Assembly: GCF_000275865.1 (NCBI RefSeq)
Contig: NZ_CM001555.1
Coordinates: 1,762,967 to 1,826,966 of the forward strand
Length of the DNA stretch: 64,000 bases
From: Methanofollis liminatans DSM 4140
GTDB taxonomy: Archaea > Halobacteriota > Methanomicrobia > Methanomicrobiales > Methanofollaceae
Reading direction: 5' to 3'
The position numbers and the translations under genes are program-made. Of the stretch, positions 8,121 to 15,386 are shown piece after piece. Every line of letters starts with the position of its first letter. Position 1 is the stretch's first letter. The notes beneath the pieces were generated by a model. The model searched no databases and was not told the origin of the DNA. It saw nothing but the letters and a program-made list of their open reading frames with translations.

Positions 8121-8966
8121 ATGGAAGATGACTTCTCGATCAGGAGAATGGAGCGCGAAGACGTCGATTTCGCCATCGGGCTTGCACGGAATGAAGGCTG
8201 GAACCCGGGCATCCACGACGCCGATGCCTTCTATGCCCAGGACCCGGACGGCTTTCTCATCGGCGAGGTCGACAGCGAACCCGTTGCCTGCGCCTCCATG
8301 GTGCGCTACAACAACACCTTCGCTTTCTGGGGCCTCCTGATCGTGAGGGAGGAACACCGCGGGCGCGGTTACGGGCTTGCCATCTCGAACGCCGCCCTCG
8401 ACCACGCCGGGGATCGGATCATCGGCGGCGACGGCGTCGTCGCCATGCAGCAGAAGTACCGCGACCGCCTCGGCTTTGAGATCCTCTACCGGAACATACG
8501 CTACCGGGGCATCGGCGGGGGTGAAGCACCAGAAGAACTCATCCAGGCATCTGAGATCCCCTTCAACGACCTCTGCGCCTACGACGCCACGATCTTCTCA
8601 GCGCCCCGGCCCCGTTTCCTCAGGCCATGGCTCTCCCAGGAAGACGCCACCGCCCTCGCCTCCACCGGCCCTGACGGCGAGGTCAGGGGCTACGGCGTCA
8701 TCAGACGATGCTTCGACGGGCACAAGATCGGCCCGATCTTCGCCGAAACCCCGGCAATCGCCGCCGCCCTCCTGGACGGCCTCACCGCCGCCGTTCCGGG
8801 CGAAACGTTCTTCTTCGATGTCCCCGAACCCAATGCCGCCGCCGTCGCCCTCGCACAGGAGCGAAAGATGGAGACGGTATTCGAGACCGCCAGGATCTAC
8901 CGGGGAGGAGCGCCCGCCGTCCCTCTGGAACAGGTGTTCGGCGTCACCACCTTCGAACTCGGGTGA
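8121..8966 (+). CDS. GNAT-family N-acetyltransferase, probably two-domain
   Basis: 281 residues from the ATG at 8121, preceded by GGGGTGATC. An in-frame ATG at 8094 would add nine residues and cannot be excluded. The N-terminal GNAT domain shows the acetyl-CoA pyrophosphate loop as VREEHRGRGYGLAISNAAL near residue 82. The second half (GYGVIRRC ... KIGPIFAETPAIAAALLDGL) resembles the C-terminal domain of the YitI/GNAT_acetyltr_18 type. It is cytoplasmic; the acceptor is unknown. MetRS follows on the same strand but has its own promoter. Confidence 0.85.
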   Translation: MEDDFSIRRMEREDVDFAIGLARNEGWNPGIHDADAFYAQDPDGFLIGEVDSEPVACASMVRYNNTFAFWGLLIVREEHRGRGYGLAISNAALDHAGDRIIGGDGVVAMQQKYRDRLGFEILYRNIRYRGIGGGEAPEELIQASEIPFNDLCAYDATIFSAPRPRFLRPWLSQEDATALASTGPDGEVRGYGVIRRCFDGHKIGPIFAETPAIAAALLDGLTAAVPGETFFFDVPEPNAAAVALAQERKMETVFETARIYRGGAPAVPLEQVFGVTTFELG

Positions 8967-8970
8967 ACCG

Positions 8971-8978
8971 TTTAAATA
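8971..8978 (+). promoter_or_regulatory. Box A (TATA) of the metG gene
   Basis: TTTAAATA lies about 27 bases before position 9000, where transcription should begin. This makes the ATG at 8983 unusable and supports the ATG at 9013 as the MetRS start. Confidence 0.65.
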
Positions 8979-9012
8979 ATCTATGTATATCTTCACCACC
9001 AAGAGGATACGA

Positions 9013-11013
9013 ATGAGTGGCAAACCGTTGCTGGTGACATGCGGCCTCCCCTATACAAACGGCCCCTGTCACCTCGGGCATCTGCGGACCTATGTCCCGG
9101 CCGATTTTTACGTCAGGTACCTCCGCCGCTGCGGCGAGGACGTGGTCTTCATCTGCGGGTCAGACAACCATGGGACGCCGATCGTGATCAGCGCCGAGCA
9201 GGAGGGAGTGAGCCCGCGGGACCTTGCCCTGCGCTACCACGACCACTTCGACCAGACCTTCAAACGGATGGAGATCGCCTTCGATCATTTCGGGATGACC
9301 GACGATCAGGCCAACCACCACCGCACGCAGTCGATGGTCAGGGCCCTCATCGACAACGGCTATGTCTACGCCGAGAAGATCCAGCAGAGTTACTGCCAGA
9401 AATGCAAGCGCTTCCTCCCCGACCGCTACGTCGAGGGGATCTGCCCGTACTGCGGGGCCAGTGCGCGGGGCGACGAGTGCGACCGCGGCTGCGGCCGCCA
9501 CCTCGAACCCGGCGAGATCAAAAACCCGGTCTGCAAGGTCTGCGGTTCTCCGGCCGAGATGCGCGAGCAGGAGCATTTCTTCTTCAAACTCGGCGAGTTC
9601 AGGCAGTACCTGCTGGACTACCTCGAAGGGCTCTCGGGCACCTCAAACGCCCGAAACTACGCCATCGGCTGGGTAAGAGACGAACTCCACGACTGGTGCA
9701 TCACCCGCACCCTCGACTGGGGCGTGAAGTTCCCGGGCAGGACCGATCTTGTGGTCTACGTCTGGGTGGACGCACCCATCGGCTACATCTCCTTCACCGA
9801 GGAGTGGGCGGAAAAGACCGGAAACGACTGGAAGCGCTACTGGTGCGGTGACGGCGAGATCACGCACTTCATCGGGAGCGACATCATCTACCACCACTGC
9901 ATCTTCTGGCCTGCCCTGCTCAAGGGAGCAGGATACGGCACGCCCCATGCGGTCGTCGCCTCGGGCATGGTGAAGATTGACGACCAGAAGTTCTCGAAGT
10001 CGAGGGGCTATGTCGTCTGGACAAATGACGACTACCTCGACCAGGGCCTCCCGGCAGACTACCTCCGCTACTACCTCCTCTCGTACACCAGCCACACCAA
10101 GGAGCTGAACTTCTCCTGGCAGGTCTTCCAGGAGCGGGCGAACGCCGAGATCGTCAACACCCTGGGCAACTTCCTGTACCGCACCCTGCACTTCGCCCAC
10201 AAGTTCTTCGACGGCGTGCCCGATGTACAGCCGGGCGAGGAAGCGATGGCGGCGATCGGCCGGTGCCTCGACGAGGTCGACGCCGCCGTCCGCGGCTACG
10301 AGTTCAAGAGCGCCGTCGAAGCGATCATGGCGCTTGCGGCCTACGGCAACACCTACATCCAGAACACCGCACCCTGGAAACTCGTCAAGACCGACCGGGC
10401 CGCCGCTGCGCAGGTGATCGCCGACGGCCTCCAGATCGCAAAGGCCCTCACCCTCCTCATCGAGCCGGTGATGCCCGACGCCGCCGGGCGGGCATGGGCG
10501 ATGCTCGGCCAGAGCGACGCCGTTTCCGCCCACTGCATCGGCGAGGCGACCGCACCTCTCACGGCAGGTCCCCTCCCAAAACCCGACCCCCTGTTTGCCA
10601 AACTCGAAGACGACCGCGTGGCGGTGCTCGAAGAACTCCTCCAGAAACGTGTGCGTGAAGCAAAAATGAGAGAAACACAACCCCAGGAAGAGACCGGCGA
10701 GGTCTCGATCGACGACTTTGCAACAATGGACCTCCGGGTCGCCCGCGTGATCAGCGCCGAGGCGGTAAAGGGCTCGAAGAAACTGCTGAGGATCATCGTC
10801 GACCTCGGCGGCGAAGAGCGCCAGGTCGTCTCCGGCATCGCCCAATTCTACACCCCGGAAGACCTCGTTGGTACCCTGGTCGTCATGATCGCAAACCTCA
10901 AGCCGGCAAAGATCTTCGGGATCGAGAGCCGGGGCATGATCCTGGCCGCCGGCGACGAGGCCTCCCTGCTGATCCCCCGCCGTGACGTGGCGCCCGGGAC
11001 AAAGATCAGATAA
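9013..11013 (+). CDS. metG: Methionyl-tRNA synthetase
   Basis: 666 residues from the ATG at 9013. The class I HIGH motif is HLGH (residues 21-24) and KMSKS appears as KFSKS near residue 325. Between them are two zinc-binding knuckles (CQKC/CPYC and CDRGC/CVC-type pairs) of the MetG1 group. The C-terminal 110 residues ([13 protein letters not shown] ...) form a fused EMAP/Trbp111 tRNA-binding domain. It charges initiator and elongator tRNA-Met in the cytoplasm. The box A at 8971 rules out the upstream ATG at 8983. A T8 run follows the stop. Confidence 0.98.
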   Translation: MSGKPLLVTCGLPYTNGPCHLGHLRTYVPADFYVRYLRRCGEDVVFICGSDNHGTPIVISAEQEGVSPRDLALRYHDHFDQTFKRMEIAFDHFGMTDDQANHHRTQSMVRALIDNGYVYAEKIQQSYCQKCKRFLPDRYVEGICPYCGASARGDECDRGCGRHLEPGEIKNPVCKVCGSPAEMREQEHFFFKLGEFRQYLLDYLEGLSGTSNARNYAIGWVRDELHDWCITRTLDWGVKFPGRTDLVVYVWVDAPIGYISFTEEWAEKTGNDWKRYWCGDGEITHFIGSDIIYHHCIFWPALLKGAGYGTPHAVVASGMVKIDDQKFSKSRGYVVWTNDDYLDQGLPADYLRYYLLSYTSHTKELNFSWQVFQERANAEIVNTLGNFLYRTLHFAHKFFDGVPDVQPGEEAMAAIGRCLDEVDAAVRGYEFKSAVEAIMALAAYGNTYIQNTAPWKLVKTDRAAAAQVIADGLQIAKALTLLIEPVMPDAAGRAWAMLGQSDAVSAHCIGEATAPLTAGPLPKPDPLFAKLEDDRVAVLEELLQKRVREAKMRETQPQEETGEVSIDDFATMDLRVARVISAEAVKGSKKLLRIIVDLGGEERQVVSGIAQFYTPEDLVGTLVVMIANLKPAKIFGIESRGMILAAGDEASLLIPRRDVAPGTKIR

Positions 11014-11017
11014 CACT

Positions 11018-11025
11018 TTTTTTTG
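11018..11025 (+). terminator. Poly-T terminator after metG
   Basis: A run of eight T a few bases after the MetRS stop is typical of intrinsic archaeal termination, which needs no hairpin. Confidence 0.55.
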
Positions 11026-11071
11026 ATCTTCGCTCTTTCGCGTGGGTAGCCTGCCAAGGTCCGTTCCCTCT

Positions 11072-11276
11072 CCCCAATCGCAATGGGCCGGGGGTTTCGG
11101 GGGGCGGCCAGACTCCCCCCGTACAGGCCCAACGATCCTCCGTCCCGGGTAAGCAGACTAACCTGCCTTCTCCCCGCACGAGGAATGGACCGGGAAGGCA
11201 GGACAATAACCAGAAGGGACCACACACATCCCCCCAATCGTACCTGGCGGGGGCTCCGGGGCGGCATTCCCCAGGC
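11072..11276 (+). repeat. Two degenerate GC-rich modules of the dispersed repeat family
   Basis: Two modules in the same orientation (11072-11121 and 11231-11276) begin with CCCCAATCG, followed by a G-run, TTCGGGG or CTCCGGGG, GCGGC and a closing C-run able to fold into a hairpin. The same pattern recurs in both long repeats (for example on the complement of 55104-55149). The rest of 11026-11356 shows no gene. Confidence 0.55.
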
Positions 11277-11356
11277 ACAGAATATCTATGGCGTTCTCTT
11301 CATGAAGCGATCGCTCCTCCGAGAAGGTAATCCGACCGGATTCAGGTCGGCCCTTC

Positions 11357-11836
11357 CTACAGCGCCACGCTGAGTTCAGAGGCGACCGCATCGTCACGCA
11401 GGGGCACGATCTCGATCATCCATATGCCCCGCGGTTCAAAGGGTTCGACGCTCTCAATATATGTCCGGGTGAAGACCATCTCAGTATCGTCGGTGATCCA
11501 GTATTCCGGCACTCCGGCCTCGGGGCGGCGATAGTGAAAGATATACCATACCTCGCTCTCCGACGACCCGACAACCCCTCTCCCGACGGCGTGATACATG
11601 CCGTCGGGATCGACCAGATAGATCCGGGCGTTGCAGAGATCGCCCCCATCCGGGCAGGGGGCGGTGATCTGGATCACAGGTCCGCCCTGGATCCCGGTCG
11701 TGACGGCTACTGCCCCGAACCCCGATGCAACGGCGTCACAGGGCCTGGAGAGATCGACAAGGAGGGGATAGCCGAACAGAATCACTGCCGAGATGAGACA
11801 GAGAAGAAGGGTGATGCCCCGCGGAGATTTCACCAT
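11357..11836 (-). CDS. Hypothetical secreted or membrane-anchored protein
   Basis: 159 residues. One hydrophobic helix near the N-terminus (TLLLCLISAVILFGYPLLV, residues 9-28) is followed by a beta-rich domain of about 125 residues with a Cys pair (CPDGGDLC) that could form a disulphide. It contains VTTGIQGGPVIQITAP and IYLVDPDGMYHAVG, reminiscent of small immunoglobulin-like folds, but no family was recognised. It stands alone between the GC-rich repeat modules and tRNA-Arg. Expected location: outside the membrane, anchored by the N-terminus. Confidence 0.65.
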   Translation of the reverse strand: MVKSPRGITLLLCLISAVILFGYPLLVDLSRPCDAVASGFGAVAVTTGIQGGPVIQITAPCPDGGDLCNARIYLVDPDGMYHAVGRGVVGSSESEVWYIFHYRRPEAGVPEYWITDDTEMVFTRTYIESVEPFEPRGIWMIEIVPLRDDAVASELSVAL

Positions 11837-11877
11837 GATGCTCTGTCTATCAAAAATATATGCCTTACAGAATCGAA

Positions 11878-11952
11878 CGGGCCTGGAGGGATTCGAACCC
11901 TCGGCGTCCGGGTTAGAAGCCCGGCGCTATGTCCTGGCTAAGCCACAGGCCC
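11878..11952 (-). tRNA. tRNA-Arg (TCT)
   Basis: On the complement, acceptor arms GGGCCTG and CAGGCCC pair fully with discriminator G. The anticodon stem CCGGG/CCCGG encloses CTTCTAA, giving anticodon TCT. The T arm has GGTTCGAATCC. No intron. A box A-like TTTTATTATCC lies upstream at about 11980-11991. Confidence 0.97.
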
Positions 11953-12005
11953 AGCTGCCCAATACTTTTCGCACTCCAGGATAATAAAACTGTTGAAAAA
12001 ACAAT

Positions 12006-12404
12006 TCAGACGGCGCGATAATGCGCCGCCATAACAACATCGACCTCGGTCGGGTGGCAGAGAGAACCGGCGCTCACCGACTTCACCATCGAATTACCGC
12101 AGTATCTGACCTGTACTCTGGCTGAAAGCCGCTCGCGCTCCTCGTAATACACCGGGTGGATAATGTCGATCATCCGCTTCATCGTGATGTTGACCGAGAG
12201 CACCTTCACGATAATGCCCATATCGCCCGGCGAGATGTCCTCAAGATCGACGCTCGTGAGAAAGAGATGGGTGTCAGGCCCGGGTTCAAGGGAGGCGACG
12301 GCGACGACATTGTTTGCGCTCTGCAACTCGATGGTCCGGGGTTTTCCCATCTTCAGCTCCCCAATCACGGTACTGGAGATCCCTGTTAACGCAGTAATCT
12401 TCAT
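12006..12404 (-). CDS. DUF473-like conserved archaeal protein
   Basis: 132 residues starting MKITALTGISSTVIGELK with RTIELQSANNVV soon after, a pattern I associate with the DUF473 family of methanogens. The fold appears all-beta (LFLTSVDLEDISPGDMGIIVKV), perhaps OB- or PUA-like. It is cytoplasmic with no known function. It starts 6 bases after the PAC2-family gene stop on the same strand, so the two are probably co-transcribed. Confidence 0.7.
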   Translation of the reverse strand: MKITALTGISSTVIGELKMGKPRTIELQSANNVVAVASLEPGPDTHLFLTSVDLEDISPGDMGIIVKVLSVNITMKRMIDIIHPVYYEERERLSARVQVRYCGNSMVKSVSAGSLCHPTEVDVVMAAHYRAV

Positions 12405-12410
12405 CTCTGA

Positions 12411-13133
12411 TCACCCGTACATCGGCAGGTTCTCTTTCTTCTGCATCGGCTCCGCGCTCTGGACTTCCTCTGCGAGTTTGTGCATCGTCGCCTCGATCTC
12501 CTCAGCCTGTTCGAGCAGGGGATCGATATCGATCTCAAGTCCGTAGATGACCTTGAGCACATTCAGGGCGGCTGCCGCCGATCTGGGGTCAGGCGTGGCG
12601 ACCGTTTCGCCGAGGAAGCCGTAACCTGGAATATTCCGGATCTTGCACTCGGTGAGGACGCTCCCGGCGATCCCGGAGATGCTCCCCATCGGGAGTATGA
12701 CCGTATGATCAGTGATCCGCTCCAGCATCTCCTCCTGCGTGGCGACGCCGAAAACACGTTTTTCCGGCTCGTTGGTGACGATACCGGCGATGGTGGCTAC
12801 CTCTCGCACCGGAAAGGTGGAAAGCCAGTCGATGATGCCGTTTGCGACCTCATAGCAGATCATCGGGTGGATGGGAATATCGGCAACGATTGCCACGGTC
12901 TCTTCATTCTCATAGATCCTGACCGGGACGTTGATCACGCCCTTCGCCATCATGGCGACGGGCGGGAAATACTTGCTCGTGATATTCCCGATCTGGTTGA
13001 ACTCCATCTGCTCCACGAGGTACTGAAGAGCAATGCTCCCGACGAGGCCACTCCCGGGAAATCCCATCAGAACTATAGGATTTTCCCCGCTGAGCGGCTT
13101 AGATGTTATTTTTATCTCTGGCTCGACCGTCAT
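12411..13133 (-). CDS. PAC2-family protein (proteasome assembly chaperone homologue)
   Basis: 240 residues from the ATG at 13133. An earlier ATG at 13166 lies within the AT-rich promoter (TTTTTATTATA) and is unlikely to be used. Family features: IVLMGFPGSGLVGSIALQYL near residue 20, VAIVADIPIHP, and GYGFLGETVATPDPRSAAAALNVL near residue 185. The last 30 residues form an acidic helix. PAC2 homologues resemble eukaryotic proteasome assembly chaperones; the archaeal role is not settled. The DUF473-like gene follows in the same operon. Confidence 0.88.
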   Translation of the reverse strand: MTVEPEIKITSKPLSGENPIVLMGFPGSGLVGSIALQYLVEQMEFNQIGNITSKYFPPVAMMAKGVINVPVRIYENEETVAIVADIPIHPMICYEVANGIIDWLSTFPVREVATIAGIVTNEPEKRVFGVATQEEMLERITDHTVILPMGSISGIAGSVLTECKIRNIPGYGFLGETVATPDPRSAAAALNVLKVIYGLEIDIDPLLEQAEEIEATMHKLAEEVQSAEPMQKKENLPMYG

Positions 13134-13345
13134 TACGTTACCATAGACAGCGTATAATAAAAACATTCTTCACCGCCCGGCCTCTCCAGGAAAGCGTCCA
13201 CCCACCATCGGAGGGGGGGGCTCGGAAGAGGGCCTGCACAAAGCGCGGCCGATAAAAATGCGCTCATGAGTATATCAATGCGATCGGCGCACCAGGGAGG
13301 GAGTGAGCATGACAAATTTATGCAGGCGGATACAAAGAAGAAAGC

Positions 13346-13657
13346 ATGCAGGAGTACCAGATCAAGCGGGGATTTAAAGACGGACTGGAAGAGCGGATGA
13401 TCGCCTCCCTCACCGAATGTTTCGGGATTGAACCCGAGGAGCGGGACGGGCACCACATCATCTCGTTCGGTGCCCTCAAGCGCCTCAACGTCTGCCTCGG
13501 CCCGAAGGGAAACACCGTTCTCGTCGACACCGAGTCCGACCTCTCTGCCGACGACGAGACGATCCTGGATACAAACCGGCGGTTCAGGCGGTACCTCGAC
13601 GCCGTCACCGGCTACAACTCCAAAGAGCGGGCAAAAAAGATGCAGAAAGCCGACTGA
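13346..13657 (+). CDS. Small conserved euryarchaeal protein (DUF5611-like)
   Basis: 103 residues: MQEYQIKRGF at the start, an alpha/beta middle (HHIISFGALKRLNVCLGPKGNTVLVDTES) and a basic helical tail ending KERAKKMQKAD. I associate this with the DUF5611 family found in methanogens. No catalytic motif, signal or membrane segment. It is a monocistronic gene; an AT-rich box (tttatg) lies just upstream and a T6 run just downstream (13672-13677). Confidence 0.7.
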   Translation: MQEYQIKRGFKDGLEERMIASLTECFGIEPEERDGHHIISFGALKRLNVCLGPKGNTVLVDTESDLSADDETILDTNRRFRRYLDAVTGYNSKERAKKMQKAD

Positions 13658-13769
13658 AAACAGGATTCTTTTTTCCTGCCTTCGTTTTTCGAACGTCGCG
13701 ATCGGCCGTTCAGGCATTTATCGACGACACTTTCCCAAACCTTATCTTCTCCGCCCACAAGGTGCCATC

Positions 13770-14480
13770 ATGGATCCGGTGATCGCATCCATCCGCAAAG
13801 AACTACAGGAACAGGCCGACCCAGAGATTCAAAAGACCGCTCGACGGTTTTTTAAGGAAGAAATCATCTGTTACGGCCTGAAGACCGCAACAGTCACCGC
13901 CATCGCAAAAAAATACTGGAAGGAAGTGAAAGGGCGGGAAAAACCGGAGATCTTCGCCCTCTGCGAAGAACTCTATCGTTCAGGTCATATGGAAGAGGCG
14001 TTCATCGTCTCGACCTGGGCGCACCTGCTCAAAGACCGCTACGAGCGCGAAGACATCGCCGTCTTCAGGCGGTGGATCGACACGTATATTTCCAACTGGG
14101 CAGAGTGCGACGGCTTTTGCAACCATACGATGGGCGAGTTCATCGAACAATATCCCGAATATATCGAGGAACTCAAACGCTGGACGCATTCAGGAAACCG
14201 GTGGATGCGGAGAGCGGCGGCGGTCTCGTTGATCATCCCGGCAAAACACGGGCGGTTCCTCGACGAAGCCCTCGAGATCGCCGATCTTCTCCTTTTAGAT
14301 CAGGACGATCTGGTGCAGAAGGGCTATGGCTGGCTCCTCAAGGAGGCGAGCCGGAAGCACACGGACGAAGTCTTCTCCTATGTCATGCAAAACAGGAGGG
14401 CGATGCCGAGGACGGCGTTGCGTTACGCCATCGAAGTGATGCCGAAGGACCTGAAGGCAGAGGCGATGAGGAAGGACTGA
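13770..14480 (+). CDS. DNA alkylation repair protein, AlkD-like
   Basis: 236 residues from the ATG at 13770, preceded by AAGGTGCC; the frame stays open upstream but without a better start. HEAT-like helical repeats run throughout. AlkD family features are ICYGLKTATVTAIAKKYWKE near residue 30, the SNWAECDGFCNHTMGE segment near residue 105 (conserved Trp-Asp region), GNRWMRRAAAVSLI near residue 140 and QKGYGWLLKEA near 185. The family removes bulky or positively charged alkyl bases from DNA as a glycosylase. It is a single gene. Confidence 0.9.
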   Translation: MDPVIASIRKELQEQADPEIQKTARRFFKEEIICYGLKTATVTAIAKKYWKEVKGREKPEIFALCEELYRSGHMEEAFIVSTWAHLLKDRYEREDIAVFRRWIDTYISNWAECDGFCNHTMGEFIEQYPEYIEELKRWTHSGNRWMRRAAAVSLIIPAKHGRFLDEALEIADLLLLDQDDLVQKGYGWLLKEASRKHTDEVFSYVMQNRRAMPRTALRYAIEVMPKDLKAEAMRKD

Positions 14481-14825
14481 CAAAAATCTGATGAGAAATA
14501 GGTGGCTCTTCGCCGGTTCATGGGGATAACCCTCTCGCACCCCCCTATCGATCAACTGCCTCCCCACGCTGTCCGCCAGGGTTGCACCCCATTGGAGCGG
14601 ACTGAACCGGAAAGGCACACGGATAAACCGCTTTTCCTTCCGAAACACTCCCCGCCTCTCATCGCGGCCGATCTTGTAAGGTCAGCCCATCATCCCGGGT
14701 CGCCCGAGCAGCGTCAGAAGATGGTGTCATGGCTACCTGCACACGATAGAGAAGAGCCAAAAAAGATTATATCATTTTTCAGACTTCGACGGAAGTGAAA
14801 GGGAGGCTTCGTCGAACGCAGCAGG
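14481..14825. other. Intergenic stretch, no gene seen
   Basis: 345 bases between the AlkD-like gene and the convergent acetyltransferase. It is GC-rich until about 14750, then AT-rich. I see no RNA gene and no clear member of the repeat family. The only structure is the putative terminator at 14784-14816. Confidence 0.6.
14784..14816 (-). terminator. Possible stem-loop terminator of the acetyltransferase gene
   Basis: CTTCGACGGAAG and CTTCGTCGAA form a stem with one bulge. On the minus strand it is followed by T-runs (complement of 14774-14778 and 14758-14764), just past the acetyltransferase stop at 14826. Confidence 0.4.
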
Positions 14826-15326
14826 CTAGACGACCGTGCCCTCGATTCCTTCGAGCGCACCCTCCACCAGTTCGAGCGCCATGAAGGCCCGGTCGGACAC
14901 GGAAAACGGGGCAGTGATCCCGTAGCCTGACGCCGGCACACATCCGAACCCGGGATAATAATCAGGGTGGCCAAGGACGAACACGGCGCCGTAGCCGATG
15001 GACGCCGCCGCGGTGAGGGCCGCCCGTATAAGGGCCGAACCGATCCCCATCCGCTGGAAGGCAGACAGAACGGCGACAGGAGCAAGGGCAAGCGCAGGGA
15101 CGTCCCGGTCAGGGGCCTGGATCACGATGCGGGAGAGGACGATATGGCCGACAATCCTGCCCTCTGTTTCGGCAACCAGGGAGAGGCGGGGGTCGAACCC
15201 CTCAGAAGACCGGATCCGCCCGACCAGTCTGGCCTCTTCATCGCCGCCAAACGCCGCAACGTCCAGATCGAATACGGCCCCATAATCTGCCTGGACCTCG
15301 GGCCTGATACGGACTGATGTTCTCAT
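14826..15326 (-). CDS. GNAT-family N-acetyltransferase (YhbS-like)
   Basis: 166 residues from the ATG at 15326; an ATG two codons upstream is equally possible. Acetyl-CoA binding is indicated by LAPVAVLSAFQRMGIGSALIRAAL near residue 78, and the YhbS hallmark VLGHPDYYPGFGCVPASGYGI near 118. Cytoplasmic; acceptor unknown, often a small molecule or a protein N-terminus. It lies downstream of leuS on the same strand, 61 bases after the leuS stop, beyond a T7 run, so it probably has its own transcript. Confidence 0.9.
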   Translation of the reverse strand: MRTSVRIRPEVQADYGAVFDLDVAAFGGDEEARLVGRIRSSEGFDPRLSLVAETEGRIVGHIVLSRIVIQAPDRDVPALALAPVAVLSAFQRMGIGSALIRAALTAAASIGYGAVFVLGHPDYYPGFGCVPASGYGITAPFSVSDRAFMALELVEGALEGIEGTVV

Positions 15327-15374
15327 GCTCAAAGCACGGTTCGCTGCCCGAGCAGATACATCTTGCCCATCCTC

Positions 15375-15381
15375 AAAAAAA
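15375..15381 (-). terminator. Poly-T terminator after leuS
   Basis: Seven A on the plus strand read as T7 on the coding strand, 6 bases past the leuS stop. Confidence 0.5.
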
Positions 15382-15386
15382 GGGGG

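Noticed and set aside
8983-9012. Upstream start for methionyl-tRNA synthetase
   Set aside because: The box A at 8971-8978 would put this ATG before the transcript start; the family alignment begins at the ATG at 9013.
11083-11373. Open frames in the GC-rich DNA after metG
   Set aside because: Composition is repeat-like and no start signal or conserved sequence supports a gene.
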